64,000 nt of DNA, taken from positions 17,114,606-17,178,605 of the forward strand of contig JASXTE010000001.1 in the NCBI GenBank assembly GCA_030280995.1, read 5' to 3'. This DNA comes from Hemileia vastatrix. Lineage: Eukaryota; Basidiomycota; Pucciniomycetes; Pucciniales; Zaghouaniaceae. The stretch's first letter is position 1. Every line of letters begins with the position of its first letter. Position numbers and translations under genes: made by a program. The notes beneath the pieces were generated by a model, which had not been told where the DNA came from, did not search any database, and saw nothing but the letters and a program-made list of their open reading frames with translations. This document shows positions 24,549-33,678 of this stretch, piece after piece.

Positions 24549-26009
24549 TTGGTGTTTTGGATTGGAGGAATGGCTTCTGGTTCCTCTATTCCTGTGGTGA
24601 CTGTCAGTGGGGGGGATGGTCCTCCTTCTGTGATGGTTAGGGAGTGTGTGAGGATTAAAACTTGGGATGGTACCAAGTTTAATGGGGAGGATGTCAAGTG
24701 GTTTCTAGAGAAGTATGAAACTGCTGCTGGGGTGGATGGTGCTTCCTACCTGGACATGGTGAAGCAGATAATCTTCTTCATTGGTGATAGGTCAGTGGAG
24801 AAGGAGATTGTGGCCATGTCTGGCTACAAGAAGAGGGATTGGAAATTGTTGTGTAGGGAGATGGTGGATAGATGGGGTGTCAGGTTCACTATGGTGGATC
24901 TGAACAAGGTTGTCAGTGAATGGCAATCTTATGGTGGTGTTGGTAACTTACATAGTTACAGGAAGTTTCTGCTACAGTTTGATCCTGTGGTGGAATACTT
25001 GGTGGAAGTGGAGGAGCTGGCACATGAAAATTTTGCCAAGGATTTTTTTTGGTCTGCCCTGGCTATAGATGTCAGGATGGATGTGTTGAAGGAGTTGTCA
25101 AGAAAGGAATTGATGAAGACTCTTTCTAATGGGGACCAGAAGTTGCCTGCCTTCGATAAGGTGAAGGAGGCTGTTGAGGCCCATTTGAAGTTATTGGCTG
25201 TGGACACCTATCAGGAGGGGTGTGCCAAGTGTGTCAGCAAAGTAAGTGAGGCTTTGGCTGAAGAGGAAGTTAGGGAGAAGAAGGAGGAGAAGAATTTGGT
25301 GCAGGTTCCCAAACAGGAGAGGGACCCAATGGTGGAGCAGTTGGCTGATCTTACAAAGCAGCTGCATATTTTTGCTCAGGAGGCTAAGAAGGTCAAGAAG
25401 GCACCTTCTCAGCCTAGAGATTTTGATAGGAGGGCTGGTAGGAGTGATCCTTGGGTCTTCTCTTATTGCAGCAGGAGGGGGCACAGGTCCAATGATTGTT
25501 GGGAATTGAACAGAGATGTGTCTGAAGGAAAGGTGGAATTTGATGGCAGGGTTTTCAAGTTCCCTGATGGTTCATTTGTTAAGCCCAGTGAGGGGCAGGC
25601 TCCTGTTGATTTGGTCAGGAGGAGGGGAGGTCTCAATCAAAGGAGGCCAAGGTTTGAGGAGATTCCTGATCAAGGGAAGTCTTCTGGTAAGGAGAATGAG
25701 GATGGCAAGGGAAAGGGGAAGGAGGTCAATAAGGTCTCTTTTTCTACTTCCTTTGGTGGTTTGGAGTTGTATTCTTGTGGTGGTCACTCAAGTGGTGAAT
25801 GCTTGGCTGGTATTTATGATGTGGAAGCAGGAAAGGTGGGAAGGCCTAAGAGCAGTTCTCAGGCCCAACCAAAGCCAAATGCTTCAAAGGTGGATCCTAA
25901 GCTGAGTGCAGCTAGGAAGAGGTACAGCAAAGAGGAGCTGTACAAGATGCAGAAGGGTATGGCTAACATGGGCCCCTCTTGTTTTGGCGCATTGGACATT
26001 AATTGTTGA
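24549..26009 (+). CDS. Element E gag, 486 residues, ends early
   Basis: This is the structural gag of the element. Residues 1-170 form the capsid-like part (IKTWDGTKFNGEDVKWFLEK and EMVDRWGVRFTMVDLNKVVS). It is followed by a Lys/Glu-rich coiled region and a zinc knuckle (about residues 305-318) reading FSYCSRRGHRSNDC. The first Cys is Phe here; in E' it is present but the His is Asn. A Gly/Lys-rich linker and KMQKGMANMGP close it. It stops at DINC, where E' reads on, because of a small indel. The second Met (MASGSS) is an equally likely start. Confidence 0.8.
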   Translation: MVFWIGGMASGSSIPVVTVSGGDGPPSVMVRECVRIKTWDGTKFNGEDVKWFLEKYETAAGVDGASYLDMVKQIIFFIGDRSVEKEIVAMSGYKKRDWKLLCREMVDRWGVRFTMVDLNKVVSEWQSYGGVGNLHSYRKFLLQFDPVVEYLVEVEELAHENFAKDFFWSALAIDVRMDVLKELSRKELMKTLSNGDQKLPAFDKVKEAVEAHLKLLAVDTYQEGCAKCVSKVSEALAEEEVREKKEEKNLVQVPKQERDPMVEQLADLTKQLHIFAQEAKKVKKAPSQPRDFDRRAGRSDPWVFSYCSRRGHRSNDCWELNRDVSEGKVEFDGRVFKFPDGSFVKPSEGQAPVDLVRRRGGLNQRRPRFEEIPDQGKSSGKENEDGKGKGKEVNKVSFSTSFGGLELYSCGGHSSGECLAGIYDVEAGKVGRPKSSSQAQPKPNASKVDPKLSAARKRYSKEELYKMQKGMANMGPSCFGALDINC

Positions 26010-26109
26010 GCCAATGCCAATGTAGGTGGATTCTGACTCTGAGGAGGATGTTCCTTTGGCTTCATTGCCAAAGCCTGCTGGAGTCAGAGGTGCTGGTGAG
26101 TGATCTGGT

Positions 26110-26952
26110 TTGGTTCCTGTCAATGGTAAATCTGTTGGTGGTGCTGGTCCTCAAGAAGCTTCTAGGACCAAGGTGGTGAAGCCAAGGGCTCACTTTGAGA
26201 GGCCAGTAGTGTCTGGTCAAGTTAATTTTATGGACTCTGTCCTGGAAAGGATGAATCAGGGTCAGGTTTCCCTATCTTATGGGGAATTGTATGCTATCAG
26301 TCCAGGGTTGGCTGATAGACAGAAAAGGTTTTTGACCAGGAGAAGAGTTTCTTCTGGTGAGGTAGAATACATTTGTGATTCTGCTGAAAAGTTTGGTGAG
26401 GGGTTGGAAACTCATTTTTCTGCTCCTCTGGGATATGTCAATGTCACTCTGAATGGCAGGGAGGCAAGGGCATTGGTAGATTCAGGTTCTAAGATAAACC
26501 TGATTTCTTTGTTTGAGGCAACTCATATGGGCCTCCCCATCAAAACTGGTATTGGTGGGAATTTTAGAGGGATCGGTGGCCATGTCACTGAATTGGTTGG
26601 AACTTCAGAGTTTGTGAAGTTAGATGTTGGAGGAGCCTCAGGGAAGGTTCATTTTTACATTGCTAAAGGTAATGTAAAAGCAGTTTTGGGTGGGCCATTC
26701 TTGATGGATTTTCAGGCAAGAATTGGTTATCAATTTGATTTGGGAATCAGTTTGGAGTTGACTGGTGAAGACAAAAGGAAACTTCACATGAGGTTGTCAT
26801 CCCCTGGAGAGGATGGTTGGGAGACCAGGCCTGGTTTCTCTTCAATGTGCCAGTGCATGGACTGCTGCAGGGGAAGGAAGGAAGTGGGTTCTGCCTCCGG
26901 TTTTTTGGAGTGTGGCTCAGGCTCTATTGAGAGTCTGTCTTTTTTAGAGTAA
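26110..26952 (+). CDS. Element E aspartic protease
   Basis: This 280-residue frame is in line with the gag C-terminus of E'. The retropepsin motif ALVDSGSKINLIS lies near residue 125. It is followed by the flap-like GIGGNFRGIGGH and by VLGGPFLMDFQARIGYQFDLG. The stop at 26952 separates it from the RT frame. It matures gag-pol inside the particle. The same frame in E' is 61892-63259. Confidence 0.78.
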   Translation: MVPVNGKSVGGAGPQEASRTKVVKPRAHFERPVVSGQVNFMDSVLERMNQGQVSLSYGELYAISPGLADRQKRFLTRRRVSSGEVEYICDSAEKFGEGLETHFSAPLGYVNVTLNGREARALVDSGSKINLISLFEATHMGLPIKTGIGGNFRGIGGHVTELVGTSEFVKLDVGGASGKVHFYIAKGNVKAVLGGPFLMDFQARIGYQFDLGISLELTGEDKRKLHMRLSSPGEDGWETRPGFSSMCQCMDCCRGRKEVGSASGFLECGSGSIESLSFLE

Positions 26953-27014
26953 CGTGGGCTGATCACGCTAGTGCTACAACCTCTCCCCAAGATGAGGAAA
27001 TCCCAGGTTGTAGT

Positions 27015-27875
27015 ATGTCAGCTCCCTTGGAGATATACCAAGTGGATTTTCAACTTTCTCTTTTTAATGTTTCTCTTCTCTGCAAGTATTCATCAAGTTT
27101 TTTATCAAGTCACTGTTCTCTCTCAAGATTCTTAATTATTTTTAATTCAAGTTCAAAGAAGAAGATTGGTTATATATCTTTATTGAAAGATATGCGGAAA
27201 AGTTTTGGGGTGGTGAGATTGGTTTCTAAAAGTAAGTCCTCCCAATTGTGCACTGCTGGGGTTTCTTCTACACCTTTCAAAAACATTACCTGGGCCACAC
27301 CTGTGAGCATTGGGGAAACCCCTGGTTATTTTTGTAGGTAAGAAGAAAACTCAAGAAAAGAAGATAAAAATTTCAAAATAATTCATGAAAATCAAGAAAA
27401 AAATCTGAAGATAATTAAGAAAGAAGATGCAAAATATTTTTATGAAGATTGTCAAGATCTATTTTTGGGCCTCCAGCATGAGGTTAAACTGCAGAAAATT
27501 ATGAAGAGAGAAGATCACCAAGATCAATTTTTGGGCCTCCAGCATGAGGATAAACTGCACAATTTTAGAAGATGTGATTCAGAAGATGAATCAAGATTTG
27601 AAGATTTGGAAGTTGGAAGTAAGGATGAAGATGTGGAATTGCGGAAAAGTTTTGTAGTGGTGAGATTGGGGTGTAATAGTAAGTCCTTCCAATTTTGCAC
27701 CGCTAGGGTTTCTTCTACACCTTTTAAAAACATTACCTTGGCCACACATGTGAGCAATGGGGAAACCCTTGGTTTTTGTTCCAGGTCTGGTGATGAAGAT
27801 TTCCTGAAGATCCCTCAAGTTGAAGGTAGAGTGGCAAAGTATAAGAAGGTAGCGCAGAAGATTGTCTGTCAATGA
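27015..27875 (+). CDS. Element E protease-RT linker with internal duplications
   Basis: Two frames (27015-27341 and 27465-27875) hold a linker that is continuous in E'. A block of about 45 residues (KSFGVVRL, ARVSSTPFKNIT, GETPG) occurs twice. Between the copies FLGLQHEVKL and FLGLQHEDKL are a shorter repeat. It is acidic and Lys-rich, and its function is unknown. Confidence 0.6.
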
Positions 27876-28701
27876 GCCTATGCCTGTGGGCTTGAATCTG
27901 CCTTTGTCGAGAGATCCGTACTGTACTCCTTTGGTGAAGAATCCTCCAGAATTTATAGAGACTGCTAGGGTGACCATGGAAAGGTTGAAAGTTGTTAATT
28001 TTGGTCCTGATGGGTGGTTTTCTGAGGAAGAAAAGAAGTTATTGTTGCACGTTATTGTGCTAAGGGAAAAAGCTGTGGCGTTTCTTGAGGAGGAAAGGGG
28101 TGTATTGAAGCACTCTTATGGGGAACCTTACTTTATTCCTGTGGTTTGCCATGAACCTTGGCAAATCAAACCTATTCCAATTCCAGCCGCTATTAGAGAG
28201 GATTTTGTAGAGATTTTTAGGGAAAGGGTCAGGAATGGGTTATACAAACAATCGACTTCCAGCTACTCAAGTCCGGTTTTCTGTGTAAAAAAGCAGAATG
28301 GAAAGTTGAGGGTGGTTCATGATCTTAGAGCCTTGAATAGAGTCACTATCAAGGACGCTGGTATGCCACCAAGTGCAGAGGATTTTGTTGAAGCTTTTGC
28401 TGGAAGGGTGTGTTATGTTTTGGGTGATATTATGGGTGGTTATGATGAGAGGGAACTTCATACAGATTCAAGGCCTCTCCCAGCTTTTGAGACTCCTTTG
28501 GGAAGATTTCAGCTCACTAGGTTGCCTCAAGGAGCAACTAATTCAGTGGCAGTTTATCAAGCACAGATGGCTTGGATCTTGCAGGATGAGGTTTCTACTC
28601 ATGCTGGTATTTTTATTGATGATGGTGGAATTAAAGGACCATCCACTGATTATGGTAGTGAGGTGTTAGCGGAGAACCCTGGCATAAGGAAGTTTGTGTG
28701 A
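27862..28701 (+). CDS. Element E reverse transcriptase
   Basis: This frame holds the RT fingers and palm: SSPVFCVKK, LRVVHDLRALNRVTIKDA, FQLTRLPQGATNS, and the catalytic FIDDGG near residue 254 (xDDG, with both Asp kept). It ends at a TGA in place of a Trp that E' retains (FVWEY), so the thumb and RNase H follow after a single nonsense change. Confidence 0.85.
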   Translation: MSVNEPMPVGLNLPLSRDPYCTPLVKNPPEFIETARVTMERLKVVNFGPDGWFSEEEKKLLLHVIVLREKAVAFLEEERGVLKHSYGEPYFIPVVCHEPWQIKPIPIPAAIREDFVEIFRERVRNGLYKQSTSSYSSPVFCVKKQNGKLRVVHDLRALNRVTIKDAGMPPSAEDFVEAFAGRVCYVLGDIMGGYDERELHTDSRPLPAFETPLGRFQLTRLPQGATNSVAVYQAQMAWILQDEVSTHAGIFIDDGGIKGPSTDYGSEVLAENPGIRKFV

Positions 28702-28725
28702 AAATATGCAATTACTCTAGAGAGA

Positions 28726-29664
28726 GTGTTATTCAGGATTGAAGAGGCTGGTTTGACCATTTCAGGGTCAAAATTCTGTTGTTGCGTTCCTGCTTTGGAA
28801 ATTCTGGGTCATGTGGTATGTAAAGAGGGAAGGATTATGGCGAAGAAGAAGATTAATAAAATTCAGTCATGGCCAAGGCCTAAAAATACTACTGAAGTCA
28901 GGGGATTTTTGGGTGTATGTGTATATGTCAGGATTTTTATTAAGGATTTTTCTTTGTTGGCTTCACCTTTAAGGAGGTTGACCAGAATAGGTGCAGATTG
29001 GGAATGGACTGAAGAGTGTGAAGAGGCTTTTCAGAAGTTGAAAAAGGTTGTTGGTGAAGATATTGTTCTTCACAAGTTGGATTATGGTGTTGGTGCTGGA
29101 AAAATTTATCTGGCAGTGGACTCAAGTTATATTGCTGCTGGTGCTGTTTTGTCTCAGGAGGATAAGACTGGGAGGGTCAGGCAAGTAAGATATGAGTCTG
29201 TGGTGTTTAATGAGGTGGAATCCAGGTATTCTCAACCTAAGTTGGAATTGTGTGGCGTAGCTAAAATTTTAAAGAAGCTACAGACGGTTTTGTGGGGGCA
29301 GCATTTTGAGCTGCAGGTGGATGCAAAATCTTTGGTTCAGATGATTAATACACCTAGTCTTCTAAATGCTCCAATGACTAGGTGGGTGGCATTTATTCAA
29401 CATTTTTCTTTTGACCTGGTACACAAACCAGGTAAAACTTTTACTATGCCTGATGGATTATCAAGGAGGCCACCTACAGATGAAGATTCTGAGGCTGAAG
29501 AGTTTGATGAAGATGTTCCAGTGGTTAGGGCCAGCACAAAGGGTGCTGAAGATTTTTCTGACCTCCCCCAAGAGGCTAAACTGGCTGGATCTGATCTTGA
29601 TTCTGGTGCAGGAGCTCATTGTCTGGATGATGAAGCTTCTGGAGGCTGGTCCAGATTTAGATGA
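28726..29664 (+). CDS. Element E RT thumb and RNase H
   Basis: The thumb (LEILGHVVCKEGRI, EVRGFLGVCVYVRIFIKDFS) is followed by RNase H: LAVDSSYIAAGAVLSQ with the first Asp, ESRYSQPKLELCG, VDAKSLVQMINT, then HKPGKTFTMPDGLSRRP. After residue SDLDSG (about 29606) the frame leaves pol. The remaining codons are the reverse complement of antisense gene 2, because integrase is deleted. Confidence 0.85.
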   Translation: MLFRIEEAGLTISGSKFCCCVPALEILGHVVCKEGRIMAKKKINKIQSWPRPKNTTEVRGFLGVCVYVRIFIKDFSLLASPLRRLTRIGADWEWTEECEEAFQKLKKVVGEDIVLHKLDYGVGAGKIYLAVDSSYIAAGAVLSQEDKTGRVRQVRYESVVFNEVESRYSQPKLELCGVAKILKKLQTVLWGQHFELQVDAKSLVQMINTPSLLNAPMTRWVAFIQHFSFDLVHKPGKTFTMPDGLSRRPPTDEDSEAEEFDEDVPVVRASTKGAEDFSDLPQEAKLAGSDLDSGAGAHCLDDEASGGWSRFR

Positions 29665-31186
29665 TGTTTTTGTTTTTTGTTGGGATTGTGGGAAGCACTG
29701 TGTTCTTTGAAGTGCATCCTTCTAGAGAGATGATAGGGATTGTAATGGTCAGGATTTGGATTAGAGGGAAGTTCAGAAGAGGAAGAAGAAGAGGCAGGAA
29801 TGGAGTGCTGGAGGGTGTGTTTAATGATCCTAGACATTTTCCAGTGGTCGTCCAACAGGCGCTTTCTCAGGGATTTTTCAAAGTCATTCAAAGGTCAATG
29901 GAGGGCAAAGGCTTTTAGCATGTTTGAACACATGGTGCTTAGGTGTTTCTTCATGCCTCCATAATCAGGGTCAAAGAAGTTTCAAGAGGTTGGCCAACTC
30001 CAATAATAGATTCTGGAGGAGGGGTGCCAACTAGACAAGAAGAATTGGATCAGTAATTATTTTTGTTGAAGAAATGGGATAAATTAATTTGGTACTTACA
30101 GATTGGAAGCTCATCGAATTTGTAAGCAGCTGGGATTTGGATCTCTGAAGATTTTGTAATGGTAATAGTACGTGGATCAACTAGGGAAAGATATGGATTC
30201 TCTTGGTCTTCCTCTGAAAGATTTTGAGAAGGTGAACTAGGAGGCTGATGTTCTTGGGGCTTAGTTGGAGCAGTGGGATTGTTGTTGTTGTTGTGGTTGT
30301 TATTTCTGTTGGATTCAGCTGGAGGAGGTGCTAGTGATAGAGTACCAGGGTTGTTAAAGGATGAAGCAGGAGAGGGAGATTTGGAAGCAGATTGATCTCT
30401 TCATAATGGAGCTTTTGAAGAGATGGAACTGTCAGAAAAATAGTTGGCTGACAGAGGAGAGGTGTAGTTTCTTTGTCTTAGTTGGGGACGAAGTTGTTGC
30501 TTGGGTGCAGTGTGTAGTGTTCTGGTTTCTTCTTGGGGTTCTCTGGCAGGTCTCCTAGAAGTTTGGGAAAATTTGAAGTTTTTGGACTTTGTAAGAGTTG
30601 ACTGCATTGCTCTGGGAGCAGTGGGAGGCGATTGTGTAGAGTTGTTTTTGTTGATTGATGGAATTTGGCTGTTTTCCGGTTGTTTTTGGTGATTTGGAGC
30701 CGGGTTTTCACTGTCCAGTAAGGCGGGCGGGCCGCCCGACGTCGGCCGGGCTGCCTGGACGCGGTCTAGAAGACTGGGAGTTGATCTTGGAGCTTTTGGA
30801 GCTAATTTGGCCGAGATAAAAGCAGTTTCCTGGGAAGCTAAGGCTGGTATTTTGGGAAGAGTTCTGGAAGTTGAGCTTCTGGATCTTCTGGAAGGTGCTG
30901 AAGATAAAGAGGAAGAGGAAGGACCAAGCTCTGGGGATCTGGTAGGGGATCTAGAGATGTATTTGTGAGAAGGTGAAGGAGGAGGAATAGGGTAGTTGGC
31001 ATCTCTGTCACATCCTTTCTTTTTGGAATAGCAAGAATCACAAGCCCTGTTGTAGAATTTGGATTCAGGAGTTGGAAGAGTGATTGTGCAAGGTCTGCAC
31101 ATGTGGATGCACTGTTTTCAGGCATAGTCCTTGGGAGCAGTGAAGCAAGGGAGAGTAGAAGGGTTAACATCAGGAGATCCAGCCAT
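29616..31186 (-). pseudogene. Antisense gene 2 of element E: spliced Cys-cluster protein
   Basis: It is read opposite to gag-pol. Exon 1 is 31186-30100. The intron is 30099-30031 (69 bp, GTAAGT to CTAG, with a TACTGAT branch-like site). Exon 2 is 30030-29616. Splicing is phase 1 and joins the frame. The product would be about 500 residues. The N-terminus has CIHMCRPC, then ACDSCYSKKKGCD (CX2CX6C with basic residues), followed by a long Ser/Pro/Arg-rich disordered region. Exon 2 carries DFEKSLRKRLLDxHWKMSRI, probably helical. E has a TGA after KDYA (near codon 24), a stop at 30401 and a one-base loss in exon 2. E' has the same intron. Confidence 0.75.
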
Positions 31187-31336
31187 GATCTGTGGTGAGA
31201 AAAGATGATAAAAAGGGATAGGAGGAGATTTTCTTGTCAGTGATGGGTAGATGATGAAGTGAAGGTGGAATTTCAGCAGATTGACTGTAGGGGTGGTCAC
31301 TATGAAATTGGCTGCGTCTATTTTATGCAAAATTCC

Positions 31337-31840
31337 GCCAGTCCATCAAGACTTTTAACTGAAATCTGGTTTCTGTTAGTCATCCAAGACTTTAAACTGG
31401 CTGGTTTCAAGATTTTATCAAGACTAGTCCGTCAAGACTTTAAACTGAACACTGTGTTAGTCCGTCAAGACTTTAAACTGAACACTTTGTGAGTCCCCCA
31501 AGACTTTAAACTGAGGATTGTTGTTAGTTAAGTCCCCCAAGACTATAAACTGAGGGAAACATTTTTGTTGTTGGAATTGGTTTTGAAAGATTGGTGGAAG
31601 GTATCCACAGGGGGAGCCTCCAAATTTAGCAAAGGCAAGTTTGGGGGTAATTGATGGGCTGGCTGCTCTATTTACAATTACCCCAGAATGTTAGTTTTTT
31701 CTCTGTGTCTTAATGTGGTTGATCTCTGGTTCTGGGTTTATGATTTAGATTTTTGAGTCCCCCAAGACTTTAAACTGAGGGTTTTTGAGTCCCCCAAGAC
31801 TATAAAATGAGGATGGTCCCCCAAGACTTAAAACTGAGGG
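31337..31840. repeat. 22-bp repeat array between antisense genes of E, with hairpin
   Basis: Nine copies of a 22-bp unit occur. On the minus strand the core is CAGTTTAAAGTCTTGGGGGA, on the plus strand AGTCCCCCAAGACTTTAAAC. They are separated by variable spacers. A hairpin at 31644-31684 (GGGGTAATTG with CAATTACCCC) interrupts the array. The same arrangement with eleven copies is at 54149-54725 in E'. Confidence 0.8.
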
Positions 31841-31897
31841 TTGTTTTGTGGTTACATCCTATAGATGGTGTGGTAAATTTTGCTTTCTGAATCAAAC

Positions 31898-32538
31898 TCA
31901 AGTACTAGTGGAATTACAGAGGGAATCAAGAGTTGAAATGAAGTGTTCAGAATTAGCCTTGAACTGGTGAATGAGGTGTCTTATGTTCTCAATGTCCTGT
32001 GGATCTCTAGCAGGAGTGGATTGGAAGTAGTGAAGCAGAAGTTGTTTCTGTTGAGATGTGTGTTGTTGGAACTTGGCCTTGATAGTGGGCAAGTGCGTTG
32101 GTGTTGGTGGTGCAATGGATCCTACATTGTTATCATCACTATCAGAAGATGGAGGAACTGAGAAGTCATCAGTTTTAAAGTTGAAGGAAGAAATGAAAGT
32201 TCTTTACCATCAGATGGACCAGGGATGGTGCAACTAGTTGTTTTATGGGTTATGGCACTCTTCTGTGAAGGGTGGAGCTTTTTGATTAATTTGGGTATCA
32301 GCATGGATGGCCTGGATCTTTTGGTGCTGGCAGAAGATGGACCAGGTTGAGGTGGAGGTGAATCTGTTGCAGAAGAAAGTGGACCAGGTCTGTGGCAGGT
32401 CTTCTTTCTAGATTGGCAGACATTGCAGGACATTCTGTATGGATGGACAGGTGGTGTCATGGTGCAGATTAAATTATTGTCGATGCAGTATTGGCAGGGA
32501 CCCATTTCAGAGGCATGTTTGGGAAGAAGGTTGAACAT
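31898..32538 (-). CDS. Antisense gene 1 of element E: spliced Zn2Cys6-like protein
   Basis: Exon 1 is 32538-32208. The intron is 32207-32158 (50 bp, GTAAAG to TTCTCAG, with CTGATGAC as branch-like site). Exon 2 is 32157-31898. The total is 591 bases, giving 196 residues with no stop. Cysteines follow CX2CX6CX12CX2CX6C: CQYCIDNNLIC, then CNVCQSRKKTC. This spacing fits a fungal Zn2Cys6 DNA-binding cluster, but the basic half comes second. A Ser/Pro/Lys-rich middle and a C-terminal helical block (HTSQQKQLLLHYF) follow. The ATG is 49 bp from the 3' LTR, so the promoter is probably inside that LTR, firing backwards. A DNA-binding role is inferred. Confidence 0.75.
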
Positions 32539-32576
32539 GGTGGTTTGATGAAGAAAGAATGTGGAAATTCTTAATT

Positions 32577-32586
32577 GGAGGGAGGA
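32577..32586 (+). promoter_or_regulatory. Polypurine tract of element E
   Basis: GGAGGGAGGA directly precedes the 3' LTR. It is where plus-strand DNA synthesis starts in LTR retroelements. The identical ten bases precede the 3' LTR of B. Confidence 0.8.
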
Positions 32587-33678
32587 TGTGGTCTTCCAAC
32601 ATTGGCAGGAACCTTTGTTGTGTGATTAGTTGCTGTTTGTGCATGTCTTAATTGACATCTGTTAAGAATTGGGTATTTTTCTGGTTATATTCTGTGGATA
32701 TTGGGTCTGCCGGTATGTGGGTACTATCATTGGATAGCCCCGGTGTTTCTCTATATTTTATGTCTTGTAGACATTTTTCATATTCTTAGTTTTAAGGGGT
32801 CATTTCCTCATTTTTCATTTATAAAAGATTGCTGTTTAATTTTGTTTTTCGTGTTTTACGGGCTAACCTTAGGTCTTAGGGTTAAGTGCTTAGTACCATT
32901 GGATAGGGCTAATTTTTCTCTATATTTCATGTCTCAATGTTGTTATAGTGAAATTCCGTGTTTTAAAGGTTTTAGTAGTTGTAGCTAATTTTTCTAAGTA
33001 GATTAGTGGTTTTTATTGGTTTTCTGGCTTCAGGGAGGCCGGGCCGCTTCAGGCGGCATCTCTGACGTCGGGCGGCCCGCCCGCCTCTGTTTTAGGAGGT
33101 TGGGGAGAGCTCCAGGAGGGTTTTTTATGCAATTTGGCAGGTACAGGCGCCAGATTGGTGGTTGCGCATGGGCTCTTAGTTAGTGGTCTGTGTGTACATA
33201 GTGAATAAGACAGTTTGGGGCAACCTTAATCATCATACAACCATCCGGAGGTGATATCATTGTTCCTCACTCAGTTTTCACTGTTTTCTGGCCACAATTG
33301 GCTGTGTTTGTTGCAAGTGAGTTCTTCATTTAACTTAACTTTGGCAACTGTTTTCTCTGTTATAGTCTTGCAAGCTATAGCAAGTATTATTGCTGTCTCT
33401 GGTGTGGATTTGCAGCCTACATCAAGTATCTTTGCTGTCTCAGGTGTGGACTTTGTTCTACATTTCAGTTCTTTGGTCTGGTAGTCTATCTGGGGACTAC
33501 TTTCTTGGCTCATCAAGCAGTCAAGTGTGTTAAACAGGAGCTTTAGCAAAACAGGAACCAACTTACTTTAGCAAGTAAATGTCACTCTACTTTTCTAAAG
33601 GGACAGGGGATTTTCTCTCTGGTTTTTCTCCAACTCCCTTTGTCAAGGCCTATAGCTAGTACTAAAGGATTGTCTACA
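32587..33678 (+). repeat. 3' LTR of element E
   Basis: This LTR is nearly identical to 23386-24478. It is followed by the ACGT target duplication and then by the remainder of the D 5' LTR. The CpG-rich island is at about 33038-33085. Confidence 0.93.

Larger units (their letters stand above)
23386..33678 (+). mobile_element. Ty3/Gypsy element E, young, integrase deleted, with two antisense genes
   Basis: LTRs at 23386-24478 (1093 bp) and 32587-33678 (1092 bp) are nearly identical. The 4-bp target duplication ACGT is exact (23382-23385 and 33679-33682). E sits inside the 5' LTR of D, 15 bp from its start, and is the youngest level of the nest. It has gag, protease, linker, RT and RNase H. Relative to E', integrase and downstream repeats are deleted at about 29608. 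Two minus-strand genes and a repeat array fill 29616-32538. Confidence 0.93.

Noticed and set aside
30361..30711. Extra frames overlapping antisense gene 2 of E
   Set aside because: They are out-of-phase shadows. The phase that links to exon 2 through the intron is the supported one.
31337..31840. CRISPR array
   Set aside because: Units are degenerate, spacing is irregular, the repeat is inside a eukaryotic retroelement, and there are no cas genes.
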